Shown here piece after piece: positions 51,961-63,254 of a stretch of 64,000 bases of DNA. The position numbers were made by a program, and so were the translations under genes. Origin of the DNA: Paraescarpia echinospica (lineage: Eukaryota > Annelida > Polychaeta > Sabellida > Siboglinidae); NCBI GenBank assembly GCA_020002185.1, contig JAHLWY010000274.1:1-64000 (forward strand). Direction: 5' to 3'. The notes under the pieces were generated by a model. That model was given only the letters and a program-made list of their open reading frames with translations. It was not told the DNA's origin and did no database searches. Numbering within the stretch: position 1 is the first letter of the stretch; every line of letters begins with the position of its first letter.

Positions 51961-52043
51961 GTGAAGCTACTACTGCTACGCACTGCAGCTGCATACTTTT
52001 ATGCATACTACTCGTGTAATTATGTTGATATTTAAACCACCAA

Positions 52044-52911
52044 CAGGGGTAGAATTACCCGCTAGTCCGTACACTAGTAAAGATTACGGAGGACTAGTAA
52101 ATCTGCCTACCAACTAGTCTAGTAAAAATCAGCATGTTGTGTGGCGTCACCATCCGTACCATTGACAAACTAATTATTTACCTAATGAGGCAGCAATGAA
52201 CTAGTGCTTTTGATTGGCTGTTGTGTGACATCGAATTCTGAAACGACTGTTGTTTGGTTTAGCGTATCTGGTAGAGAGGTACGGCTAATGAGTGCAATTG
52301 GTGGCCATTTTAAAATGTACGGTTTTCGAATACGGTTTACATCTACATTGCCTGATTAGTCTGCGTTTATGCACGATATATCGTCACTTGACTGGGGTTG
52401 TGAAACCAGCAGGAAAGCGCATGCTGGAAAAGCGTCACCGGGACACGCAGTACGGCCAGCAGAAACAACTGCGTGGGTACTTGAAGGTTTGGGAGTGCGA
52501 CCACGCGTGGTTGTCTTATGATGAGGACAAGGGTTTGATGTTCTGCACAGTGTGCAGGAAACACAACATGACTGGTGTTCATGGCAACAATGCCTTCTTG
52601 ACAGGCACGGACAACTTTCAACCAGACTCCCTACGCGCAATCGAGCTGTGGAGTGCTGGTGGAGCACAGAGGCCAGACACTCAGCCATTTGGACCCAGGC
52701 TTAACTGACAGTAGTGCCTCTGACGCTGAGTGACATTGACTGGCTGGCAGGCAGTGTTAGCACCAGACCTAGTTGAAATACAGTTGTTGCGATTTAAATT
52801 TGTGTTACGTTTTAATATTTGCAGGACTAGTAAACCTTTTGGCGGACTAGTAAACTGTTGTCTTTATTAGTCCTGCTGTCCAGTAAAATAAATGCTGGAG
52901 TTCTACCCCTG
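52044..52911. mobile_element. non-autonomous hAT element with 5-bp duplication
   Basis: Ends CAGGGGTAGAA at both termini. ACCAA flanks both sides (52,039-52,043 and 52,912-52,916). Subterminal GGACTAGTAAA motifs repeat on both sides and may be transposase-binding sites. It carries a zinc-finger ORF but no catalytic domain. Confidence 0.75.
52421..52708 (+). CDS. hAT-derived TTF-type zinc-finger fragment
   Basis: Ninety-six codons from the ATG at 52421 (open upstream to 52292 without ATG). The region LKVWECDHAWLSYDEDKGLM followed by FCTVCRKHN and GNNAFLTGTDNFQPDSL matches the TTF/BED-like N-terminal finger of hAT transposases of the ZNF862 type. It would bind DNA but cannot transpose. It may be a decoy or repressor, or just a relic. 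Confidence 0.65.
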   Translation: MLEKRHRDTQYGQQKQLRGYLKVWECDHAWLSYDEDKGLMFCTVCRKHNMTGVHGNNAFLTGTDNFQPDSLRAIELWSAGGAQRPDTQPFGPRLN

Positions 52912-52916
52912 ACCAA

Positions 52917-54980
52917 CTTTTGTATGGGACCACCAAATTTTGAAAGTTGAAGGTCCGACTGACCACCAACTTTTCAGCTAAGGTGTAGAAAGCTGATTCA
53001 CACCATCAGTGTTTATTGAAAATTTCAAATTGCAGATATATGTTATTTTATATATTTATGGTTTATTATGGTTCTGGCTATAAGAAATTTAGATGTGAAA
53101 ATAGTTTCGGAAAAGTACTTAAGATATATATGATATTTTAAAGATGCCGTATTTAATCAGCACATTTTCCAGATTGTTGGCATACAGTTTTCTCTAACTA
53201 GGCACTAGCATCACAGGTGATCTTACCTGGTTTGAACAATGTGTCTCGGACTCTCCACACTGAACAAATTTAAGCAAAAATATAGTTTTTGAAGCAACTC
53301 AAGAAGTTTATTGTCAGAAGTAACATTCTCATGCTGTTGTAACGTACAGAGCTATTGGAATAATGTCACAGTCCAAAACATTGTTTAGATCTATATAAAT
53401 GTACAAGTTAGGTCACTTTGGGGGCAGTCTGGCATTTCTATTCCCTCTTTCATTTGCTAAACTTATACTGTTTATGTAAAGGTTTTAATTAAATATTATA
53501 AGTCTTATATAGCGCAGTATCCAGTCTTCAGGACTGCTCAGAGCACTTTACCGCTACCACTGCACACCCATGACCCGAGCAGAGATCGCGCCAACGCTAA
53601 TTCATGTGACACGAACAGACTTTCTTTCAAACAAATGGGTGTATATTTTGACGCTAGAGGGCACCACATGCAGCAGGTCTGGTGACGTGAGCAATAATGG
53701 CAATTAGCGCGAGCGATAAATCGCTCTCTAGATGAGCGATTAGTGCGAGCGGTAGGAAGCGAGTGCGATCGTTCGCCTGAAAAATAACGCACTGCATTCA
53801 GCCACATTGCAATTAATGCACGAAGACTACTCGTACACAAATATCCATCACTGTCTATAGTCAGGTACTTATTCATACTGCTGAGTGATTACGCACACGG
53901 GTAATGACATGATTCAGTGCAGCAATAAAACGATCAGTACAACAGATTTGTTCAACTAACCATGTCATTAATGCACACCAGGGATATCAACAGAGTCACA
54001 TATTCCGGCATTACAATGACGTTGACCTCATAAAGTGGTCGTCGTGAGTGAAACTAGCTGACCGAATAACTACTGAAAAGTGGCTGTTATCCGTATTTTG
54101 CATCACTCAAGTGACAACAGAGTACGAATGGTGCTGTTACTATCTTTGTAGCTGTTTACGCAACATACGCAATCTACGAAACTTTGTAAAACGGCTATCT
54201 AAAGCATTACAGTTAACAAAGTAAAAATGTCTGCATGAATTTAGCAACACTATAAGCTATCAAAAAGGCAATGTAAAAGTTAACCTGTCGCAACCGGACA
54301 CAATCTATATACTCGCGCTCTAAAGTTTACATCGTCACAAACGTCCGTAGAATAAAGCAGGAAACTGTTCTCTTGACTGTGTAGACAGGAACGGTTTCTT
54401 CTACCTACCAATTTGTGCCGTTTTTCATTTGATATTTTACGACCTCACATAAGATGTGTCATTAGTGAAATGGAAACTGATTTTATGAAAAGTATTAACG
54501 TGATTTCATGAAATAATTGGTACTGATTTAGAATATCGATTCTCATGTCAAAATGTGTCTTTAGGTTGTTTTGTGAAAAGAGTATATTCGATTTACGCTC
54601 AGCAGAAATTGGCTTTATCATATACTGATGCTTCCCAATATCACCGTTGAAAACTGTATACAAAATTAATACGAAAAAGCTCTACCATATATCTACTTAA
54701 ATCTAACCTGTGTTATATCTCCCAAACCTCATTTAATGAACAATATACTTCGCATCTCTCAAGTGATCCTGCTGGTACGGACACCATTGTAATAATTTCA
54801 CCGCCCAATAGTGTTACAGTAATTCAACATGTATATACATCCTAATTATAGCGACATTCCTATGCGCTGTGAAATTATCCCATATAAATTTCCACCCGTA
54901 CCACAGTTTCTATTCATATAAGGCTTCCTACCATTCTATTATTATTACATGTTAGATTCAACTTTCCTACCTGTCTACCC
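52917..54980. other. no gene; one short dispersed repeat
   Basis: CTTATATAGCGCAGTATCC with GGACTGCTCAGAGCAC (53,508-53,550) resembles a second sequence at 56,188-56,222 and is probably a decayed SINE-type repeat. Nothing else was recognised. Confidence 0.4.
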
Positions 54981-54984
54981 TAAT

Positions 54985-55690
54985 TATAATGTAATGTTTC
55001 CCCGGTTCTTTAAAATCTTGCCCTATAGTACCTCCCCAATGCATTCACACTATTGCGTAAGCCATAATATGTTAATTTGTTAAGTAAAATGTTATGGTCA
55101 ATAGTATCAAAAGCCTCAGAGAGGTGGAGAAATACATTAATTGGTTTTTCATTATTATCCATTTGAATTATAATTCTATCTATTTGCTCAAACGCAGCAA
55201 ATTCCGTTGAATATTTTGCTCTAAAGCCATGTTGATTATCAAACATAAAAGCTTCATAATCATTAAAATATAAATATAATTGATTAAAAATAAAATAATG
55301 TATCTGATACTTTATAAATTGTAAAAATAAGGTAAATTAGTGTGTAGTTTACAAATAAATAATATTTGTTTTATGGATCATCATATAGGAATAACGTTTG
55401 CAATTGTGAGTTAATCTGGGAATATCCCGGTGTTTAAAACTTGGTTTATTAACAACGTTAATGATTGTATAATTACAGGTTCAATTATTTTGAGCAATTT
55501 TGAAGAAATACCATCAAATTCACAGCTGTTTTAGTGGGAAGATTATGAATAGTTTTCCTTACAGTTTCTTCATCAACACTCTCGAATGCAAAGACATAAT
55601 TTACATTTAAAAAAATAATAACCATAATCATTATTACCCTTACATTTAATACATTGTGCAATTGTCTGACCATATTTGTAAAATAATTAT
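54985..55690 (-). mobile_element. decayed CR1/L2-like LINE RT remnant
   Basis: Minus-strand frames encode HGFRAKYSTEFAAFEQI and FLHLSEAFDTIDHNILLNKL (55,246-55,010) and an upstream ESVDEETVRKTIHNLP piece (55,585-55,500). Stops and frameshifts are numerous. Confidence 0.75.
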
Positions 55691-56239
55691 TAAATTTGTT
55701 TTAAATATTCTTTTTATCAGTTATTTGTGTATCATTTTCTATACAAAATAATGGTAGTCTTTGGTTTGTACGATTTTTTAAAAGAAATGAATAAATAATT
55801 TTTTTAATATTTTTCATATCATTTTAAAATCGATTAACACTTTGTTCAAGATACGTTTATTTGGCTGCAATAACGTTATTGTTGATCCTTTATATTTTAA
55901 AAATTTCACCAGCTTACTTTGATTATGCTAGATTTTGCCACCACAAAATTCGTTTGTGTCTGCATTCTGATTTTTATTTAGATTATTTTTAATATCATAT
56001 GATTTAATTTTGTGTTTAACTTGATGCATTGCCTCTTCGTTTAATATATTTATTTTAACACATTTAACTAACACATACTTCCAAAGAATACATTTTTATT
56101 ACAAACTGTGGTGTTCATAACCATAACATTTGACAGCAATCAGGTTATTTTATTACTCATGTCAGAACAAAAAGATAAAGTTAAGTACTTATATAGCACG
56201 GTGTCTAATCCTTAGGACTATTACAAATGCTTTAAACTA
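55691..56239. other. no feature recognised
   Basis: Very AT-rich DNA; probably further decayed LINE 5' sequence on the minus strand, but no motif is clear. Confidence 0.35.
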
Positions 56240-56588
56240 CATCACGTGATAGATCTGTTCATTCAATTACTATTTCGCCTTCTCTGGAAAGCATTCGGCC
56301 ACGCTCTGATTTACGCATTATTCACCACAACCTTTAGTAAGTTACTCATTTTAAATGCATATGTGCATATTTTTTGTAATTATATGAATCCTTGTGGAAA
56401 ACCTTTTCATTGCGTATAAAATTGTCTGTCTTTGAACACAAGGTACATTTTAGAATGAAAAATGGTTTGTCATCTAGTTATTAATGAACATAATTGGTTC
56501 GGTGTTAATAATGACTCTACCGTACCGTCGCTCAATCATTATATTTTATTGTTTTGTCATGTTCCCTATAACTAAATATACAACAAAC

Positions 56589-56624
<36 letters not shown>

Positions 56625-56850
56625 GTTTCGGCGATCCACCAACGTTTTAACGTGCGGGACAAATTTTGTTCGTTATCTCTCTGCAGGTCAAAGCTTTTAA
56701 TTAAATCAACCATACATTTTCGTAGGTGCTCGAAACGAGCATTTGTTTTGTGTTAACCTGAACCATATCTAAACAACAAATAAATTACACTATTTATACG
56801 CCACATGAAACTTATTATTCTACAAATAGATTTAGTATTGACTAGAGAGC
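56240..56850 (+). repeat. left arm of a second large inverted repeat
   Basis: Matches the complement of 63,255-64,000 with many shared blocks, e.g. GTACCGTCRCTCAATCATTAT, TTTTGTGTTAACCTGAACCA and CTTGTGGAAAACCTTTTCAT. An (AT)n run at 56,584-56,622 is specific to this copy. Confidence 0.85.
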
Positions 56851-56877
56851 GCATATATATATATATATATATTAATG

Positions 56878-58700
56878 TTCGCGAAAAAACCTTCATACGG
56901 TATCGGAGGTATTTTTTGTGTGATTCGTCGTTGGGAATTTCGATATCGCTCAATCAAATGCTGCCGAAAAGTCAACCATTTTCTAGCAATGCTAGAAATT
57001 GACACTTTTAAATCGCTCAATAAACAAGAGGACTACCACTGAGTTCGTATTTCTAAAAATTTGGATAGACGTTTAATGGGTTTGAATTTAGCCTAAAATA
57101 AATGGGGGCAACCACGTAATCTAATGTAAGTATCTAATACCAAAACCGGATACCAAAACGGGTTTCTTCATCGCATGAGGTGTGCATGCGTTCTTCCGCT
57201 CCCTTAAAATGTTTTTAATTGTTCCGTATGAATATCCTTGGTCGAAACCATGACCGATAATTTGTGCACATCCATAAATGAAAAACATGAATGGTGATGG
57301 CTTTTTCAGTTTAAGATTAACTATGACAAAAATATAAACATTTAATACTTTAGGCTCCCTGATTTATTCCCCCGTCAACAATACTGTCATGTCTTATAAA
57401 TAAAACTGACACCAGTTATGTGAGACGATGTTTGATACAAATTCAGTGCAGTTTAATGATTTAGTTTGGCTTCCCGAGTGGTACCTATTCTGGATTAAAA
57501 TAATTGTTTCCATACGTGACTACGTAAAAGCAGCGTTGCCCCAAAATACAACATTGTTGATAAATTGGCCTACTCTACACAGGCCACCTGCGCTACAGCA
57601 CGACATTACAAAAGCCGAGATTGACCGGCAATTAATTGTAGCAGGTCTACTAGGCGGTATACGGTGTGTCCACAATTCGATGGACATAGCAAAAAATAGA
57701 GAAACTACACTGTACAAACAAGACTCGCTACATCGTTTGTGGATTTTTGTATGTAGTTTTGGTATAATAACTAGAGACAATACTATTTTATTTTTGCCGA
57801 AGAATCCTTTCGAAATATTATCAAAATGGGAATCTTCAAGTAAATGCGCGATACAATTATGTACGTATTTCTTTGCTGATGCTGTTGACTTGTCTTTGCT
57901 CTCTCGAAAAAAGTCCACCAACATCTATTTTATTATCCCATGGGTGATGCAAATATGCCGTAGAAATATACAATCACCGATATTCTGTGGAATGGCACAA
58001 TTTCGAAAATGCATCTTTTGATGGTGATCTTGTTCAACATTCACTCCACAGTTAGACCACCATTTTATAATTGCATGACAAAATTAATTTTACGGGGATA
58101 CAACACGCACATATGTATAACATGGCCCAATGTAGGTAGACAAAGTAGATAATTATGGAAACATTGTAACTGTACAACGTTTGCGGAATGGCGCAGTTTT
58201 GAACACTCATCATTTGGTGATGACCTTGCTTGACTTTCACCCCACACTTACTGCATCATTTGATAGCTTCCCGTGGTATCCTGTTTTTACGGGGAGAGAG
58301 TAGGCTTTCATAATGTATATCACGTGGCCATGGGTAAGTAGGAAACGTAGATAGGCTATAAGCCACCTTTGGTATTATATAAAGTTTGCGGAATAGTGCA
58401 ATTTCGAACATTTATTGCTTGACGGTGACACTGTTTGGTCGCCGCTCCACCCGAACACCATCAACTACCAATAGTCCTAGATTACATTCAGTGGTTGGCC
58501 GTACAGCCTCATATATCTTACGCAAAATTAAATAACATTAGGCTTCTATCACAATATTTAAAGTACGAACACATTGGGTGTCCGCTTGCTTTATTGAGCG
58601 ATTTAAAAGTGCCGATTTCCAGCATTCCTTGAGACAGCGCAGAAATGATTCCCAACGACGAATCACACTAAAACACCTCCGATACCGTTTGAAGGTTGTT
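56878..58700. mobile_element. 1.8-kb TIR element inside the second inverted repeat
   Basis: About 140-bp inverted ends: 56,885-57,025 against 58,590-58,700. They share TTCCCAACGACGAATCACAC, ACCTCCGATACCGT and TTGAGCGATTTAAAAGTG. The interior holds about 200-bp tandem repeats but no recognised transposase; an open frame at 57,428-58,021 has no recognisable domain. Confidence 0.65.
57980..58460. repeat. three degenerate ~200-bp tandem repeats
   Basis: TGYGGAATRGYGCARTTTYGAA occurs near 57,986, 58,182 and 58,387, each followed by a similar TGGTGAT/ACGGTGA and CACTCCAC-type stretch. Confidence 0.75.
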
Positions 58701-58789
58701 TTACGATTTCAAATATCTCTTCTCTCTCCTGTCAGTACTAGGCAATGACGCGGGAACGAAATTCATATTGAGGGAGGCTAAAGGAGCTT

Positions 58790-59110
58790 CAGCACCACTG
58801 AACATTTTCGCCGCCGCATATCTTCACATCTTCCTTGTGGCTGTCTTGTCTCGGTTGGGGTGCTGTTGAAAATGTTTCGCCGCTGCGCCGCTGTAACTTC
58901 AGCTTGTCCGCTGCTGTCTCGTCTGTGAACTCATAACGTCCGAACAAACACGGGGGACCGTGCTGTTGATAAATTTTATTTTTTATTGGCGCCGTTACTG
59001 TCAATTTACCTTCTCCAGCTTCTCTCTGCTGTCTCGCTGAAATGATGACATCCGAAGACGGGTGGGGGGAGGTGCTTTGAAAATGTTTTCCTCACCACTC
59101 CGCCTGTTAC
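58790..59110. repeat. dispersed repeat, tandem units, shared with 46.95-47.2 kb
   Basis: Units with GTGCTGTTGAAAATGTTTCG and TGTAACTTCAGCTTGTCCGC recur at about 58,858, 58,960 and 59,070 in diverged form. Confidence 0.65.
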
Positions 59111-59233
59111 TGGGGGGTCAGAAAACAATGTGTTTACCATCCAATTGCACAATTGCATACACCTTTCACAGTCGACAAAATACACATTAATCGTCTCATA
59201 AAATTTACATTTCCACTCACTCACATTTAATGG

Positions 59234-59476
59234 GTGAGACAGAACCATATGGGCTCAGTTGGCAAGTCAGCTGAAGGCACCAGGACTCAGGTCCTCTTCC
59301 TTAACGAGGATCTGACGCAGATCAGGGCCAGGCTACTGTACAACTGCCGGGTGGCAAAGAGGAAGAAACTGATTAATGACTGTTGGTCGTCAGACGGAAC
59401 TATCCTTATTAAGAACAAAGTCAACAAAGTTATCGTTGTCAAATCTGTCAATGAAGTAAACGACAATACCAAATAA
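59234..59476 (+). pseudogene. LINE ORF1 fragment, Baculo_FP-like C-terminal domain
   Basis: LFLNEDLTQIRARLLYNCRV, KRKKLINDCWSSDGTILIK and VNKVIVVKSVNEV match the small RNA/DNA-binding C-terminal domain common in LINE ORF1 proteins (N-x-x-L-T ... W-x-x-x-G-x-I). The N-terminal part is missing. Confidence 0.65.
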
Positions 59477-59652
59477 GGTATGGAATTAACACAGCTGCAG
59501 TGCTTTTGTACTTGTATACACTGAGCTATGACTGTATACAGTAAGTTCACCAAATACTATGTTATACTGCTATGTTTTTGTTATTGCACAATTTGTTTCT
59601 TTTCACAGTGCTTACATAGATTATATGTTTATATTTTTTCAGGCACAGTTAA

Positions 59653-59949
59653 ATGATGCCTATATATTGTTATATCTGTAAGAAGTATGCTAACAAGAAT
59701 ACTTCCTTAAATTGTATTATATGTTCTTGTGTTTACCATGCTAAATGTGTACCTTATTTGCAAACTAATGATGTGAAGCTGGTTAATAACTGGCATTGCA
59801 CTAAATGCATGTCTTCTATTCTGCCATTTAATAACTTTGACAATTACTATGATTTTCGCAATGCCATCGCTAATGACTGGTTTGATCTTACTAGTATATC
59901 GTTTTGTGATTTACAAAATAAGTTACTTAATCCTTTTGATTATTATTAA
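59653..59949 (+). CDS. LINE PHD-finger protein
   Basis: Ninety-eight codons with a PHD finger: YCYICKKYANKN, CIICSCVYHAKCVP and WHCTKCM (Cys4-His-Cys3). Such fingers are found in ORF1 or at the start of ORF2 in some CR1-group LINEs and may bind histone tails at target sites. A 57-bp tandem duplication (59,908-60,021) creates the stop at its end. Confidence 0.75.
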   Translation: MMPIYCYICKKYANKNTSLNCIICSCVYHAKCVPYLQTNDVKLVNNWHCTKCMSSILPFNNFDNYYDFRNAIANDWFDLTSISFCDLQNKLLNPFDYY

Positions 59950-60021
59950 ATAATAGTCATAATAGATTTACAAAATAAGTTACTTAATCCTTTTGATTAT
60001 TATTTAAATAATAGTCATAAT
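59908..60021. repeat. 57-bp tandem duplication inside the LINE
   Basis: GATTTACAAAATAAGTTACT begins at 59,908 and again at 59,965; the copies differ by one T. The duplication shifts the reading frame and splits the PHD part from the endonuclease. Confidence 0.92.
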
Positions 60022-60125
60022 TTGCCTATGTATAATAATGATCCAGATCTACAATATTTTAATAATGTGTATGCAACTGTACTAAATAACTGTGACTATT
60101 TTGTTGAAGACACTTTTATTAAGAA

Positions 60126-61073
60126 ATGTTCTCAATTGTCATAAATGAACAACATGTTTCCTTACTGCACACTAATATTCGAAGTATTGGCAAGCATCTA
60201 CATGAATTAGACCAATATCTCCAGGTGCTAGATCATAAGTTTTATGTTATTGGTGTTAGTGGAACATGGTGTCAAAACTACAATGTCAACTGTTGTGCAT
60301 TACTAGGATACAAAGCAGAACATATTTATAGGCATACTAAAACAGGTGGTGGTGTCGCATTGTATGTTAAAGATAATATTGCATACCACACTAGATTAGA
60401 CATTACTAAATTAAATGAATTCATAGAATGTCAGTTCATAGAGATTCCTAAAGATAGTACTGCATATGGTAAAGATATTGTAGTTGGTGTCATATACAGA
60501 CCACCGAACAATGATATAAATACCTTTATTGATGAAGTGTTTAATATACTAGACATTCTCAACAATGAAGACAAATTATGTTATATCATGGGAGACTTTA
60601 ATATTAATCTTTTTAATTGTGAAGAACATGTACCAACATGCAATTTTTTAAACCTGATGTTTTTGCATTCTTATATTCCATTAATAAATAAACCAACACG
60701 AGTAACTAATCAATCAGCAACATTGATTGATAACATTTTCACAAATAACCATCAAAACATGCTCCAAGGCATTATGTACACAGACGTATCTGACAACTTC
60801 CCAGTATTTCTCATTGATAATAATTGTAAATTAACCAATTATTCTAAATATATAACAAACAGAAACTTTTCAAGGGCAAACATGGATAAATTTTATAATA
60901 ACACGAAGAACATTGATTGGGAAATTATAACATCCATAAATAATTGTCAAACAGCCTACTCAATATTTTATAAACTACTACATCGAGAATATAATGATTG
61001 CTTTCCATTAAAAACAGTCAAACTTAATTACAAGAATAAGAAACCATGTCTAACTACTGGTTTAAAACACTAA
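60126..61073 (+). CDS. LINE APE-type endonuclease
   Basis: The 315-codon frame nicks the target for retrotransposition. Motifs: LLHTNIRSIGKHLHELDQYL, GVSGTWCQN (normally E-T-W; the Glu of this motif appears replaced by Gly), GGGVALYVKDN, VVGVIYRPPN, IMGDFNINL and LIDNIFTNN. The final S-D-H motif reads SDNFPVFL, so His is also replaced. Activity is therefore doubtful. Confidence 0.85.
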   Translation: MFSIVINEQHVSLLHTNIRSIGKHLHELDQYLQVLDHKFYVIGVSGTWCQNYNVNCCALLGYKAEHIYRHTKTGGGVALYVKDNIAYHTRLDITKLNEFIECQFIEIPKDSTAYGKDIVVGVIYRPPNNDINTFIDEVFNILDILNNEDKLCYIMGDFNINLFNCEEHVPTCNFLNLMFLHSYIPLINKPTRVTNQSATLIDNIFTNNHQNMLQGIMYTDVSDNFPVFLIDNNCKLTNYSKYITNRNFSRANMDKFYNNTKNIDWEIITSINNCQTAYSIFYKLLHREYNDCFPLKTVKLNYKNKKPCLTTGLKH

Positions 61074-61160
61074 ATAAAAGAGAAGAATAGACTATATATT
61101 AAATACATAAGACAAAATACAATATATAATAAAACTAAATATAAAGTTTACAAAAGTAAA

Positions 61161-62288
61161 TTGAATGGCTTACTACGGAAATTTGAACGTGAACATTATG
61201 CAACTCTCTTTGAAGAAAATAAACATAACCTAAAAAGTCTTGGTCCTATTAAACAAATAATAAATAAGAAACATGAAACCATAACACAGATAAAATTCAT
61301 TATTAACAAAGTTGAAAATTCAGATAAAAAACATATAAGTGAAGGTTTTAATAATTTATATATAAATGTTGGTTCTAACCTAGCAAAAAACATACCACAG
61401 AATCAAACAGATCCTATGTCATACATAAAAAACAGTAATATGAAAACAATATATCTTGAACCGGTAACTGAAAATGAGGTATCAGTAATACAAAACTCTC
61501 TCAAAGCATCGTCTCCAGGATGGGATGACATTTTCTCTAAAGTAATAAAACGAACATATAATAGTTTTATTAAACCATTGACATACTTATATAACTTATC
61601 TATAAATACTGGAATATTTCCAGATGAACTAAAAATAACAAAGGTAATACGTATTTATAAAGCCAAAGAAAAAAACTTTTTGATTAACTACCGGCCAATT
61701 TCAATATTACCTACTTTTTCTAAAATATTGGAAAGACTAATGTATAACAGATTGTAAAATTGTATTAATAAGCATAATATTTTGTATAAATATCAGTTTG
61801 GTTTTCGAAACAATCACTCTACTAACATGACACTTATAACCATTGTAGACAAAATATGAGAAGCCTTACAAAACAAACAATTATTGCTAGGAGTGTTCTT
61901 AGATTGATCTAAAGCATTCGATACAGTTGACCATGACGTACTCTGTCAGAAACTCCAATGTTATGGTATCCGTGGCTTAGCCAATGATTGGATTAAAAGT
62001 TATTTATTTAATAGAAGTCAATATGTGTACTACAATGACACTAGCTCCACGAAGCAAACTATTACTTGTGGTGTACCGCAAGGTTCCATCCTGGGGCCAT
62101 TGCTTTTTCTATTATATATCAATGATATTGCTAGTGTCTCAGATATTCTTTTTTCCATATTATTTGCTGATGACACTAGTCTTTTTATAAATGATGATCA
62201 TTTGGATGATATAACTAACAAAATGAATGTTGAATTAAAAAATAATAATAATTTGGCTAAATGCCAACAAACTATCTTTAAACATTAA
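61161..62288 (+). pseudogene. LINE reverse transcriptase, broken
   Basis: 61,161-61,757 encodes the N-terminal RT region (VIRIYKAKEKNFLINYRPIS, ILPTFSKILERLMYNRL). After stops at about 61,756, 61,857 and 61,904 the palm continues (TVDHDVL, GVPQGSILGPLLFLLYINDI, catalytic LFADDTS at about 62,161). Confidence 0.88.
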
Positions 62289-62301
62289 TAAGACCCAATA
62301 C

Positions 62302-63002
62302 ATGATATTTAAAACACCTAACAGAAAACATACAAAACCAACAACACATAAAATTAATAATAATGCTATTAAACTAGTATCTTCTACGACATTTCTTGGT
62401 GTGACTATTGATAGCAAACTCAACTGGGCTAAACACATTAACAAAGTTAAATGTAAAATTTCTAAAGGTGTTGGCATTCTCAACAAAACCAGAAGATTAT
62501 TAACTAGATCATGTTTGGTCACCTTGTATTACTCATTTTTATTCCCTCACTTGACATATTGTATTGAAGTATGGGGAGGTGCATTTGACTCATATTGTTC
62601 AAGTATTATTAAGATTCAAAAGAAAGTAGTGAGAATGTTTGTCTCAGCTAATAGATTAGCTCATACAAAACCTATCTTTAAATTACTAAATCTATTAACT
62701 TTCAGACAAATGTATGTATATTCAATACAAATATTTATGTATAAATACAAGATGGGTCTTTACCAACAATCTTTGAAAATATGTTTACACTTAATCAAGA
62801 TGTCCATAGTTATAACACAAGACAATCTGCACAAATTCATATACCCAAGGCAACTTTAGAAATAAGACTTCGTGCTATAAGAAATAAGGGTGTTATTATT
62901 TGGAATCATTTCAGCACAAGACTTTCATTTACGACTTGCTCAATAATTAGTTACAAATCTGTACTTAAGCAATTTATTTTACACAATGATGTTAATATAT
63001 AA
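62302..63002 (+). pseudogene. LINE C-terminal region
   Basis: FLGVTIDSKLNWAKHINKVK, RSCLVTLYYSFLFPHLTYC and the terminal HSYNTRQSAQIHIPKATLEIR segment in a second frame are typical of the domain after RT. One frameshift lies near 62,790. Confidence 0.8.
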
Positions 63003-63254
63003 CATAATTTTCAATCACGATTATATATTCTACAACTGCACGCTGTTTTTGTTTTCATTATAATGATATTTACATTGAAATATACCAAAGGGAGTATAAC
63101 ATTATTTAATGTTCTTCCCTTGTTGTGCTCATTATTGTTATTATATATGATTTGTCTTAATTTGATTTGTATTGTTTGTATTGTATTGTAATGAGTTACA
63201 ATAAATTTGATTTGATTTGATTTGATGTCTGCCCCCCATAGAAATTCCAGGGGG

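Larger units (their letters stand above)
59230..63226 (+). mobile_element. CR1-like LINE with FP-C-like and PHD-finger ORF1
   Basis: Parts in order: ORF1 C-terminal domain, PHD finger, endonuclease, RT and C-terminal region, ending in a TTTGA pentamer tail (63,206-63,226). It sits just inside the right arm of the second inverted repeat. It is 5'-truncated and carries stops in RT. Confidence 0.9.

Noticed and set aside
57428..58021. 197-codon plus-strand frame in the 1.8-kb TIR element
   Set aside because: No domain or family pattern. Its end runs into the tandem repeats, so it is more likely a chance frame.
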